A DNA stretch of 64,000 bases from Spirosoma rhododendri. Lineage in GTDB: Bacteria > Bacteroidota > Bacteroidia > Cytophagales > Spirosomataceae. Below, in pieces: positions 54,001 to 62,290 of the stretch. The position numbers and the translations under genes are program-made. Positions within the stretch are counted from its first letter, which is position 1. Every line of letters starts with the position of its first letter. The stretch lies in assembly GCF_012849055.1 (NCBI RefSeq), contig NZ_CP051677.1:2929001-2993000 (forward strand), in the 5' to 3' direction. The notes under the pieces are model-generated. The model was not told where the DNA came from and did no database searches. It was given only the letters and a program-made list of their open reading frames with translations.

Positions 54001-54301
54001 CCCAAGCAGTGTGCATCCCCGTATCGCCAACCGGAGCGATCAGTACTACTCGGCTGGTAACACCTACTGGCTACGTTCGGCTGACTATATCCGGTTGAAA
54101 AACTTTGAAGTGGGCTATACCATCCCGGAAACGTTTGGCCGGAAAATCGGTGTCAACAGCCTGCGGGTGTATATCAACGCGCTGAATGCCCTGACGATAG
54201 TCAACCGGCTGGGTTCGTTCGACCCCGAAGCCGATAACGCAACCGGGCAGTACTACCCGCAATCACGTATTCTCAACGCTGGTCTGACGCTTCGTTTCTA
54301 A
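51095..54301 (+). CDS. SusC/RagA family TonB-linked outer membrane protein (first copy)
   Basis: A 1068-residue SusC-type transporter. It has a signal peptide (LAVFMLLMLCSFGAMAQ), a carboxypeptidase-regulatory-like domain (KVSGRVIDAQQQGLPGVSV), a plug with the signature LKDASAAIYGSRAANGVI, and a barrel ending LNAGLTLRF. It imports glycans or other nutrients bound by its SusD partner, which begins 16 bases downstream. Its sequence is closely related to the SusC at 56523. No glycoside hydrolase, sigma factor or sensor lies near, so the substrate is unknown. Confidence 0.96.
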   Translation: MQKNSTNPGCTDRPEERTRWLLSGLAVFMLLMLCSFGAMAQTKVSGRVIDAQQQGLPGVSVVVKGTTTGSVTDSDGRYSVNVPRDGIALVFSYIGYVSQEVPIDGKSTINVNMADDTKSLNEVIVVGYGTQRKETITGSVVAVKGTDLVKSPTTNLSNSLAGRLPGVTAVNRSGEPGYDGSTIRIRGTNTLGNNSALVVVDGIPDRAGGLDRINPADIETISVLKDASAAIYGSRAANGVILITTKRGKSGKPQLSYSFNQGIAQPTVVPKLANAGQYAEMLNDLNIYELPTAEWSAATQGFKTNGTYTRPDGTVRTAPYSPTDIQKYNDGSDPWGHPNTDWYKSTLKTWSPQSRHNLQLTGGTEDFKYLASLGYQNQDAFYKNSATGYKQYDIRLNIDANISKYLHVALGILGREEFRYYPTRGAGAIFRMQMRGKPNQPAFWPDGRPGPDIENGENPVVITTNATGYDRDKRDYIQTNGQLDFKVPGVDGLKIQATAAVDKLNQNNRRWETPWTLYERGTGVDANGVPNLIASKRGPAEPRLTLGNNTQLNILLGLIGTYERKFGDHGLTALVGVNRETIQGDNFNAYRRYFISPAIDQLFAGGALEQNNGGSAFNRARLNYFSRIAYNYKEKYLFEFLSRYDGSDIFPAATRYGFFPGVMAGWVVSEEGFWKRSVPIMNYFKVRASYGQLGNDQIYFPGTTTLATYQYLPTYGFNTYIINNAQQQTLSEARIPNPTITWEVANNADIGIEGQLFNGKIAFEFDYFNNLRTSILYPRNASVPRTTGLTLPPENIGKVRNSGFDGQISYNGQAGALRYSVGVNGGYAQNKIIFWDEAPGAPDWQRTTGKPINAYLAYQYDGVFATQADIDANRLDYSAIVKTLRPGDMKYKDFDGDGKITPNDQVRNNRTNLPLFQGGMNISASYKNFDLTVLFQGSAGAQQYISLGESGNVGNYLQEIYYNRWTVDNPSSVHPRIANRSDQYYSAGNTYWLRSADYIRLKNFEVGYTIPETFGRKIGVNSLRVYINALNALTIVNRLGSFDPEADNATGQYYPQSRILNAGLTLRF

Positions 54302-54316
54302 ACGTACTTATTACAC

Positions 54317-56167
54317 ATGATACGACCATTTAAATCTATAAGTCTGGCACTGCTCGTCGCGTCGATCAGCATAACGGGCTGTAATGACAATTTCGTAAAT
54401 ACGCAGCCGCTGGACCAGGTAGCCGGTGATGCTGTCTGGACCGACCCAGCGCTGACGGAAGCCTTTGTAACGGGTATTTATGCTGGTCTGGGCCAGGGCG
54501 GTTTCAACGAACAGCAGCTTGCATCGCTGACCGATGAGACCATCTTTACGCACCCAGGTCGGGGTATCACGACCATTACAGAAGCCCGTTCAAATCCAGC
54601 CGATGCGGGCTGGATTAACGAAACGATCGACTGGAACCAGATGTACCTGCGTATCCGGGCGGCAAACCTGGCTATTCAGAACCTGACTACGCCGAAGTTT
54701 GCGAACACGGATGGTATTGCTGATCGGTTGATGGGCGAAGCAAAGTTTATGCGCGCTTATTACTACCATCAACTGGTGCGGTACTATGGCGGTGTTCCCA
54801 TCATCGATAAAGTGTACGGACTGGGTGAAGCCGATTACGCGACGACGCGGAACACGATGGAGGAGTGTATCAACTTCATCGCCAAGGATTGTGATGAGGC
54901 TGCTGCGCTGCTAAAAGGTAAATCGCCGGCGAAAGGCCGGGGCAACGAACTGGCTGCCCTGGCGCTGAAGGCCCGCGTACTGACATACGCTGCCAGCGAT
55001 TTGTACGATGCAGCAACGGCCAAGTCGAAATCGTCGGCACACGCTGCCTTCGCACAACCGGCCATACTGGGATACGTGAGTGGTAGCCGTACGGAACGTT
55101 GGCAAAAAGCGAAAGCCGCTGCCAAAGCCGTACTCGATGCGACCAGCGGTTATCAGCTGAATTTGTCGGCCCCCGCGAGCGACGGTACGACTAACTACAT
55201 GAACATCGCCTTATCGCGTAATGGCGGTGATCAGGACGTATTGTTCTCGCGTTCGTTTATCAATCAGAAGCAGGAGGCTGGTGGGCAGCAAGGTCTCTAT
55301 AACGGACCGAACGGCTACCATAACTGGGCGGGTAACACACCGGTGTCACTGCTGGTCGATGATTATGAAATGATCGACGGATCGAAATTTAGCTGGTCAG
55401 ATCCGAGCAAAGCGACTACTCCGTACGCTAACCGTGATCCCCGTTTTTACGCGTCGATTCTGTATGACGGTGCTCCCTGGAAACCTCGTACAGCCGACGT
55501 AGCCGCTAAAGACCCCGTCAACCAGATTCAGACGGGCCAATACGAAGTAACGAGCGGCAGCGGTAAAGTATCGATTGCCGGTCTGGATACGCGCAGAAGT
55601 ACGGTTGAAGACTGGAACGGTAGCTACACTGGCTACTACATGCGTAAGTTCATCGATCCAAACCCAGCCATCGTCGACCAGAATACGTATCAGCAAATTC
55701 CCTGGCCATTCTTTCGGTATACTGAGGCCGTGTTTAACTACGCGGAAGCCTGTATCGAACTGGGTGAAGATGCCGAAGCAAAGACCTGGCTGAACAAGAT
55801 TCGGTTCCGGTCGGGGATGCCCGCACTGACGGAAACGGGTGATGCGCTGCGTCAGCGGTACCGTAACGAGCGTCGTATCGAGATGGTATTCGAAGAGCAG
55901 CGCTACCACGACGCTCGTCGCTGGATGATTGCGCCATCGACGCTGGGTCGGAAAGCCAACACGATCAGCATCACGGGTACGCTAAAAGCCGGCAAGTCTG
56001 TGTCGCTATACCGCTACGATCCGACCAGCTACGATTATACCTACCGCGTCGTTGAGATCGATCCGGGTAAGGAAAACCGGGCCTGGCTGGATAAGATGTA
56101 CTACCTGCCGATCAGCCGCGATGAAATAAACCGGAATAGCAAGCTGATTCAGAACCCCGGATATTAA
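54317..56167 (+). CDS. SusD/RagB family outer membrane lipoprotein (first copy)
   Basis: A 616-residue SusD-type lipoprotein. The lipobox ends at C22 (ASISITGC) and is followed by NDNFVNTQPLDQVAGDAVW, typical of the family. The TPR helices (MGEAKFMRAYYYHQLVRYYGGVPI) form the SusC contact, and the C-terminal RYNERRIEMVFEEQRYHDARRW block is conserved, though the exact order here is RYRNERRIE. It ends INRNSKLIQNPGY, the same tail as the second SusD. It should bind the substrate at the cell surface. A strong terminator follows. Confidence 0.96.
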   Translation: MIRPFKSISLALLVASISITGCNDNFVNTQPLDQVAGDAVWTDPALTEAFVTGIYAGLGQGGFNEQQLASLTDETIFTHPGRGITTITEARSNPADAGWINETIDWNQMYLRIRAANLAIQNLTTPKFANTDGIADRLMGEAKFMRAYYYHQLVRYYGGVPIIDKVYGLGEADYATTRNTMEECINFIAKDCDEAAALLKGKSPAKGRGNELAALALKARVLTYAASDLYDAATAKSKSSAHAAFAQPAILGYVSGSRTERWQKAKAAAKAVLDATSGYQLNLSAPASDGTTNYMNIALSRNGGDQDVLFSRSFINQKQEAGGQQGLYNGPNGYHNWAGNTPVSLLVDDYEMIDGSKFSWSDPSKATTPYANRDPRFYASILYDGAPWKPRTADVAAKDPVNQIQTGQYEVTSGSGKVSIAGLDTRRSTVEDWNGSYTGYYMRKFIDPNPAIVDQNTYQQIPWPFFRYTEAVFNYAEACIELGEDAEAKTWLNKIRFRSGMPALTETGDALRQRYRNERRIEMVFEEQRYHDARRWMIAPSTLGRKANTISITGTLKAGKSVSLYRYDPTSYDYTYRVVEIDPGKENRAWLDKMYYLPISRDEINRNSKLIQNPGY

Positions 56168-56190
56168 TACCGATTGATAGTACTCAACAA

Positions 56191-56226
56191 AAAACGGCGG
56201 CCGTGTTATGAACACGGCCGCCGTTT
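56191..56226. terminator. Terminator after the first SusCD pair
   Basis: A perfect stem of 16 bases, AAACGGCGGCCGTGTT, with its complement around a 3-base loop, starting about 24 bases after the susD stop. It separates the two SusCD units. Confidence 0.88.
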
Positions 56227-56522
56227 GTATTGAAGGCTGTTTCGTGATGGGCCACACATACTTAGTGAACGGCTGTGTAATTGCTCAGCCTATACTATAC
56301 TGACAAGGCTTTAGTGTGTGATATATAGCTAAATATACTCATGTGTACTAGTTGGGCTAAATAGTTATACTTATTATGAGAAAAGCTTAATTTTCATCGC
56401 TTTTTAATGAGAAAAGTTCTATTATATGTTAGAAAAGGACATGTATCAGCTAATATAATACCGGTAAAAACACTCAGCTGCCAACTTTAGATCGTTAGTT
56501 GGAACTAAAATGCAGTTGAATC
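56227..56522. other. AT-rich gap upstream of the second SusC, with a direct repeat
   Basis: No gene is supported. ATGAGAAAAG occurs twice, at 56376-56385 and 56407-56416, 31 bases apart, or about three helical turns. This could be a regulator site or chance in AT-rich DNA. No clean TAnnTTTG is seen. Confidence 0.4.
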
Positions 56523-59500
56523 ATGCCAAAACTATTTACCAATCAAAAAGTTTGCGGGGATTCCGAAACCGTTTTGTCGGAAGTGCATGCCAGATGGCTG
56601 AGACGAGGTTCGCTTTGTCTGGTTTTCGTGCTTGGACTTCTGGCATCAGTGGGCGCTTACGCTCAGACCAAAGTGTCTGGCAAGGTGGTAGATGCGCAGG
56701 GGCTGGCCCTGCCCGGTGTTAGTGTTCTGGTAAAAGGAACGACTACTGGTACTGTAACCGGCGTTGAAGGCGATTACGTACTGAACGTACAGAACCGGAA
56801 CGCAACACTCGTTTTCTCGTACATCGGCTACATCAGTCAGGAGGTCGCACTGAATGGTCGCAACGCAGTTAACATCACCCTGGCGTCTGATGATAAGATG
56901 CTGAGTGAAGTTGTTGTCGTTGGTTATGGCGAGCAAAAGAAAGAGACCGTAACCGGTTCCGTTGCCACCGTAAAAGGAAATGATCTGGTAAAATCGCCAG
57001 CCGTCAACCTGACCAACTCGATTGCCGGCCGGATGCCGGGCGTTATTGCGACAAACAGCAGCGGTGAACCTGGTTATGATGGCGCTGCTATTCGGATTCG
57101 GGGTTCCAACACGCTGGGTAATAACGACGCACTGATCGTTATCGACGGGGTTCCGGCGCGGGCTGGTGGTATTGATCGGTTGAATCCGGCTGATATCGAA
57201 AGTATTTCGGTTCTGAAAGATGCGTCGGCCGCTATCTATGGTTCACGAGCTGCCAACGGGGTAATCCTGGTGACGACCAAACGGGGTAAAAGTGGTAAGC
57301 CGGAGCTTTCTTACAGCTTCAACCAGGGCTTTAGCCAGCCAACGGTTATTCCCAAGATGGCGTCGGCAGCTGAATATGCCCAGTTGAACAACGAAATCAA
57401 CCTGTACAACAACCTGCCTGCGGGCTACTGGAAAGATGCCAACGCGGCCTTCAATAGTACAGGAAGCTACACCCGGCCCGACAATGGCGTCGTTGTCCCG
57501 GCGGCTTACTCGCCCAGCGATATTCAAAAGTTTCAGGATGGATCTGATCCATGGGGCCATCCCAACACCGATTGGTTCGGCGCAGCGCTGAAACCGTGGT
57601 CACCCCAGGTGCGGCATACGCTGCAACTGGTGGGTGGTTCAGAGAACATTAAGTACCTGGCCTCTGCGAACTACCAGAATCAGGACGCTTACTATAAAAA
57701 CTCGGCTACGGGCTACAAGCAGTATGACTTCCGGCTGAATCTGGACGCTAAAATCAGCAAGTACATCAATTTGGTGACGGGCGTTGTTGGTCGTCAGGAA
57801 AACCGCTTCTTCCCAACCGTTGGAGCCGGTGATATTTTCCGAATGCTGGCGCGGGGTTATCCCAACAAGCCTGCCTTCTGGCCGAACGGCTTACCTGCTC
57901 CTGATATCGAGAATGGCCAACAGCCTGTACTGGTTACGACCAGCGCCACGGGTTACAACAGAGACACCCGCTATTATCTGCAAAGCAACGCCAGTCTGAA
58001 TATCACTAACCCCTGGGTACCGGGTCTGAAGTTAACCGCCAGTGTTGCTTTGGACAAATACATTCAACAGGGTAAGGTTTGGCAAACTCCCTGGTACGTG
58101 TATAGCTGGGATTATACGTCCTACGATCCGACGACGAAAGAACCGCTTCTTCAGCGTGTGCAGAAAGGACCGGCGCAATCGACCCTCAATCAGTACACAA
58201 ACGATCAGTTCAACTCACTGCTGTCCGGTATTCTGTCGTATGACAAGACCTTCAACGCCAATCATGCGATTACGTTACTGGCCGGTATTACGAAAGAGCA
58301 GTCTAACTCAAACGGTTTCTCTGGCTTCCGTCAGTATTTTAACTCGACAGCTATCGACCAACTGTTTGCAGGTAGCCAAACCCAGCAGGTTGCGAATACA
58401 ACGGCGGCCTGGGAGCGGGCTCGTATGAGCTACTTTGGTCGGGCTGCGTACAATTACAGAGAGAAATACCTGGCTGAATTCCTGTGGCGTTACGACGGTT
58501 CGTATATGTTTCCTCGTTCGAGCCGTTGGGGCTTCTTCCCCGGCGTAACGGCGGGCTGGCGTATTTCGGAAGAAAATTTCTTCAAGAAGGCGCTGCCAGC
58601 TGTTAGCTCACTGAAACTGCGGGCTTCCTGGGGCCAGTTAGGGAATGATCAGGTCTATTTTAACGGTAACCTGCGCGAGTACGATTACCTGCCGACCTAT
58701 GCGTATGGCGACGCCGTCAACTCGAACTGGGGTTATGTATTGAATAACCAGGTTTCGCAGACACTGTACGAAAATGGTGTTCCGAATACAAAGCTGACCT
58801 GGGAAGTAGCCAATAACGCCGATCTCGGTTTGGAAGGCTCATTACTGAACGGTAAAGTCTTCTTTGAATTTGACGTGTTCCAGAACAAACGGTCGAATAT
58901 TCTGTGGCGTCAGAGTGCATCGATTCCTCAGACGACAGGCGCTACGCTGCCCGCTACCAACATTGGCCGGGTAACGAACAAGGGCTACGAGTTCCGGGTG
59001 GGTTATAACGGACAGGCGGGTGACTTCAAATACAGCGTTAGCGTAAACGGTGGTTACGCCAAGAACACCATCACGTTCTGGGACGAAACGCCGGGTGCGC
59101 CCGAATGGCAACGGTCGACGGGTAAGCCCATTCCTACCGACGTGAACAATCCGAACAATGCCAATGGTACGCTCATGTACCAGTACGACGGGATTTTCTC
59201 GACGCAGGCCGATATCGACGCCAATAAGATTGACTACAGCGGTGTAGGTGCCAGCCTGCTACGCCCTGGCGATATGAAGCTGAAAGACATCAATGGCGAC
59301 GGGAAAATTGATGCGAACGACCGTGTCCGGGCCGACCGCAACAACCAGCCCCGTTTTCAAGGTGGTTTGAATGCCAGCGTCCGGTATAAAAACTTTGATC
59401 TCAGCATTCTCTTCCAGGCCTCAACGGGCGGGCAGATCTTCCTGCAAACGGAGTCGGGTACGATCGGTAACTTCCTACAGTACAGCTACGATCACCGCTG

Positions 59501-59816
59501 GACGGTCGATAACCAAAGCACGGTTGACCCACGCATCGTAGACCGTAGCAACCAGTACTTCTCCAACGGTACGACATACTGGCTGAGAAGCACCAACTAC
59601 GTTCGTCTGAAAAACCTGGAACTGGGCTACACCTTGCCGAATACGCTGTCGGGCAAAATTGGTCTGAACAACCTGCGGTTTTACGTGAACGGTCTCAACC
59701 TGGCAACCTACGCACCAGCGATGAAGGGCATATTTGATCCTGAATCGACCAACAGTGCCGGTCAGTATTATCCACAGGCACGGGTTATCAACGGGGGTTT
59801 AACAGTCAGTTTCTAA
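56523..59816 (+). CDS. SusC/RagA family TonB-linked outer membrane protein (second copy)
   Basis: A 1097-residue SusC-type transporter, paralogue of the gene at 51095. The plug region is nearly the same (NSIAGRMPGVIATNSSGEPG, then LKDASAAIYGSRAANGVI). The barrel diverges most in its middle and carries an extra loop (PTDVNNPNNANGTLMYQYDG). The signal peptide ends near ASVGAYAQ. The barrel ends INGGLTVSF. The SusD partner begins 18 bases downstream. It has its own upstream AT-rich region, so it may be regulated apart from the first pair. Confidence 0.96.
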   Translation: MPKLFTNQKVCGDSETVLSEVHARWLRRGSLCLVFVLGLLASVGAYAQTKVSGKVVDAQGLALPGVSVLVKGTTTGTVTGVEGDYVLNVQNRNATLVFSYIGYISQEVALNGRNAVNITLASDDKMLSEVVVVGYGEQKKETVTGSVATVKGNDLVKSPAVNLTNSIAGRMPGVIATNSSGEPGYDGAAIRIRGSNTLGNNDALIVIDGVPARAGGIDRLNPADIESISVLKDASAAIYGSRAANGVILVTTKRGKSGKPELSYSFNQGFSQPTVIPKMASAAEYAQLNNEINLYNNLPAGYWKDANAAFNSTGSYTRPDNGVVVPAAYSPSDIQKFQDGSDPWGHPNTDWFGAALKPWSPQVRHTLQLVGGSENIKYLASANYQNQDAYYKNSATGYKQYDFRLNLDAKISKYINLVTGVVGRQENRFFPTVGAGDIFRMLARGYPNKPAFWPNGLPAPDIENGQQPVLVTTSATGYNRDTRYYLQSNASLNITNPWVPGLKLTASVALDKYIQQGKVWQTPWYVYSWDYTSYDPTTKEPLLQRVQKGPAQSTLNQYTNDQFNSLLSGILSYDKTFNANHAITLLAGITKEQSNSNGFSGFRQYFNSTAIDQLFAGSQTQQVANTTAAWERARMSYFGRAAYNYREKYLAEFLWRYDGSYMFPRSSRWGFFPGVTAGWRISEENFFKKALPAVSSLKLRASWGQLGNDQVYFNGNLREYDYLPTYAYGDAVNSNWGYVLNNQVSQTLYENGVPNTKLTWEVANNADLGLEGSLLNGKVFFEFDVFQNKRSNILWRQSASIPQTTGATLPATNIGRVTNKGYEFRVGYNGQAGDFKYSVSVNGGYAKNTITFWDETPGAPEWQRSTGKPIPTDVNNPNNANGTLMYQYDGIFSTQADIDANKIDYSGVGASLLRPGDMKLKDINGDGKIDANDRVRADRNNQPRFQGGLNASVRYKNFDLSILFQASTGGQIFLQTESGTIGNFLQYSYDHRWTVDNQSTVDPRIVDRSNQYFSNGTTYWLRSTNYVRLKNLELGYTLPNTLSGKIGLNNLRFYVNGLNLATYAPAMKGIFDPESTNSAGQYYPQARVINGGLTVSF

Positions 59817-59834
59817 ACGATTAATCAGATTACT

Positions 59835-61685
59835 ATGAATTATATAGCAAAGTGTCTGTCGTTCGGCCTGCTGTTGGGCACAACGATGATGGCTTGTAAC
59901 ACTGATTTCCTGGATACGAAGCCACTCGACAAGGTATCGGGTGATGCGGTCTGGGCCGACCGGGCGCTTTCTGAAGCCTTCGTAACAGATGTGTACAACG
60001 GTATTCGGGATGGTCTGCTGGATCAGATGAGTTTCGATTGCCAGACCGATAACGCCCTGTACAGCTTTGGCAAACAGGACGTGAATGAAGCGAACGTCAG
60101 CCCATCTAACATAGGTACTGTTAAGAGCACCATGGAGTGGGGCGCTATTTACGCCCGGATTCGGGCCGCCAACATCGCCCTATCGAAACTGGCAAAGCCT
60201 TCGTTCGATAATAGTGGCGATCTGGCCGGACGGATGCGCGGTGAGATGTATTTCCTGCGGGCCTATTTCTACAATCAGTTGCTGCGTTACCACGGAGCCA
60301 TACCCCTTATCAAATCGGCTTATACACTGGATGAAGGTGATTTTACGGTGGGTCGTAATACGTATGAGGAGTGTGTCAACGCGATCGTTACTGATCTGGA
60401 TTCGGCTACTACGCTGCTGAAAGGTCGTAGTATGGCGGCTGGCCGGGCTACGATGGGCGCTTCGATGGCCCTCAAGGCACGGGTTCTGTTGTACGCTGCC
60501 AGCGATCTACACGATATACCGACGGCCAAGGCTAAGTCGAGCGTCATTGCCAGTTTCGCCAATCCTGAATTGCTGGGTTACGTCAGTGGCGACCGGACAG
60601 CTCGCTGGAAAAAGGCGCAGGATGCTGCTAAAGCCGTCATGGACTTGAACATGTACGGGTATAAGCTGAACCTGTCGGCTCCCGTTACGGCGGCTGAAGG
60701 GCAGCAGAATTACACAAACCTGTCGCTGTCGCAAAACGGTGGTGAGACCGATGGTATTTTCCTGAAATACTATATCCGGGCATCAAATGATGACTGGGGC
60801 TCCTGGTTCCCGCGCAATAACATGCCGAACGGTTATCACGGCTGGACGTCAAGCGAACCAACCCAGCAGATGGTCGATAATTACGAGATGATGGATGGTA
60901 CCAAGTTCGATTGGAGCAATGCAACGCATGCTGCGGCACCGTACGAAAACCGCGATCCTCGTTTCTATGCGTCGATTCTCTACGATGGTGCACAATGGAA
61001 ACCCCGTACGCCCGATGGCGCGGGTATCGATCCCGCCGGTCAGATACAGATGGGTGAATACGAAGTGGGCTCTTCGTCGTCTCCGACCAAGTTTTCGGGG
61101 CTGGATACCCGCAACAGCACAATCGAAAACTGGAATGGTACCTGGACAGGGTACGCCATCCGTAAGTTTTTCAACACCGATGTATCGATCGTAGATCAGA
61201 ATATTCGTCAGGAGATTCCGTCTATCCAGATTCGGTACACCGAGGTTGTGTTGAATTATGCGGAAGCCTGTTTGATGCTAGGGCAGGAAGCAGAGGCCAA
61301 GAAGTGGATCAACGCTGTTCGTTTCCGGTCTGGTATGCCTGCCATCACCGAAACGGGTTCCGCGCTGATGGCTCGTTACCAGAACGAGCGGAACGTGGAG
61401 ATGTTCATGGAAGATCAGCGTTTCTACGACGTTCGCCGGTGGATGATTGCACCCACGGTACTCGGTCAGCAGGCCCGCATCATTGCTATCACGGGTAAAC
61501 TAAAGTCAGGCAAAACGGTCACGACATACAAGTACAGCAAAGACAACTATACCTACACGTACAAGGTACAGGACTTGGGAACGGGTAAGGAAAACCGGAA
61601 GTGGAACGATAAGATTTACTTCCTGCCAATCAGTCGCGACGAGATCAACCGGAATAGCAAGCTGATTCAAAACCCAGGTTACTAA
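59835..61685 (+). CDS. SusD/RagB family outer membrane lipoprotein (second copy)
   Basis: A 616-residue SusD-type lipoprotein of exactly the same length as the first copy. The lipobox ends at C21 (GTTMMAC), followed by NTDFLDTKPLDKVSGDAVW. MRGEMYFLRAYFYNQLLRYHG is the SusC-contact helix, and RYQNERNVEMFMEDQRFYDVRRW the conserved C-terminal block, here seen as YQNERNVEMFMEDQRF. The ending INRNSKLIQNPGY equals that of the first copy. Residues near 60-110, likely in the ligand region, differ strongly, which suggests a different ligand. Confidence 0.96.
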   Translation: MNYIAKCLSFGLLLGTTMMACNTDFLDTKPLDKVSGDAVWADRALSEAFVTDVYNGIRDGLLDQMSFDCQTDNALYSFGKQDVNEANVSPSNIGTVKSTMEWGAIYARIRAANIALSKLAKPSFDNSGDLAGRMRGEMYFLRAYFYNQLLRYHGAIPLIKSAYTLDEGDFTVGRNTYEECVNAIVTDLDSATTLLKGRSMAAGRATMGASMALKARVLLYAASDLHDIPTAKAKSSVIASFANPELLGYVSGDRTARWKKAQDAAKAVMDLNMYGYKLNLSAPVTAAEGQQNYTNLSLSQNGGETDGIFLKYYIRASNDDWGSWFPRNNMPNGYHGWTSSEPTQQMVDNYEMMDGTKFDWSNATHAAAPYENRDPRFYASILYDGAQWKPRTPDGAGIDPAGQIQMGEYEVGSSSSPTKFSGLDTRNSTIENWNGTWTGYAIRKFFNTDVSIVDQNIRQEIPSIQIRYTEVVLNYAEACLMLGQEAEAKKWINAVRFRSGMPAITETGSALMARYQNERNVEMFMEDQRFYDVRRWMIAPTVLGQQARIIAITGKLKSGKTVTTYKYSKDNYTYTYKVQDLGTGKENRKWNDKIYFLPISRDEINRNSKLIQNPGY

Positions 61686-61735
61686 GTAGAAATCCATTCC
61701 AACCTCTCCCTAACGGGAGATAGTGAGAGTTCAAG

Positions 61736-61766
61736 AATGCCAGTGCTTTCGGGTGCTGGCATTTTT
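61736..61766 (+). terminator. Rho-independent terminator after the second SusCD pair
   Basis: Stem AATGCCAG/CTGGCATT with a loop of about 12 bases, followed by T residues, 51 bases after the susD stop. Confidence 0.8.
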
Positions 61767-61794
61767 AGTTATTTTTATAGGATAATAAATGATA

Positions 61795-61881
61795 CCCCCC
61801 GTCCCCCTGAAGGGGGTGAGGACGTTCCCTAGCCACTACTGGCGATGGCCGAGTCCTCGCCCCCTTCAGGGGGACGGGGGT
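61795..61881. repeat. REP-like inverted repeat with self-complementary GC-rich arms
   Basis: Arms 61795-61823 and 61853-61881 are complementary with one mismatch around a 29-base spacer. Each arm holds its own hairpin, CCCCCTGAAGGGGG. It lies 17 bases upstream of the FG-GAP lipoprotein start. Confidence 0.85.
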
Positions 61882-61898
61882 AAACACACTTACCCTCC

Positions 61899-62288
61899 GT
61901 GAAACGCTTTACTTACTTTACGCTGACGGTTTGCCTGTTGGCCGCGGCTGCCTGCCAGAAGTCGTCCGATTCGTCGTCCGCCCCTCAATCCGCTGACACG
62001 CCCGCTGGCCCGGCCCTGTTCACGCTGCTTTCGCCCGATCAGACCGGCGTTACGTTTTCCAACAACCTGACCGAAGGATTGAATACCAACGTACTGATGT
62101 ACGAGTATTTCTACAACGGTGGGGGCGTGGCAGTCGGTGATCTGAACAACGACGGGCTGGACGACATTTACTTCACGGGCAACATGACCCCCAATAAGTT
62201 GTACCTCAACAAGGGAAACATGCGCTTTGCCGACGTTACGGCGCAGTCGGGGGCGGGGGTAACGAAAATCCGTGGAAAACGGGCGTGA
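61899..62288 (+). CDS. FG-GAP/ASPIC (CRTAC1-like) lipoprotein, 5' part before a frameshift
   Basis: The 5' part of a large secreted protein, starting at GTG 61899. The signal TVCLLAAAAC places the lipid cysteine at residue 19. The first FG-GAP/VCBS repeat is present (VGDLNNDGLDDIYFTGNM, a calcium-binding type loop). The frame leaves the family pattern after SGAG, within two runs of five G at 62249-62259, and stops 9 codons later. The next frame continues the same protein, so one base appears lost in the G runs. Confidence 0.75.
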   Translation: MKRFTYFTLTVCLLAAAACQKSSDSSSAPQSADTPAGPALFTLLSPDQTGVTFSNNLTEGLNTNVLMYEYFYNGGGVAVGDLNNDGLDDIYFTGNMTPNKLYLNKGNMRFADVTAQSGAGVTKIRGKRA

Positions 62289-62290
62289 CG

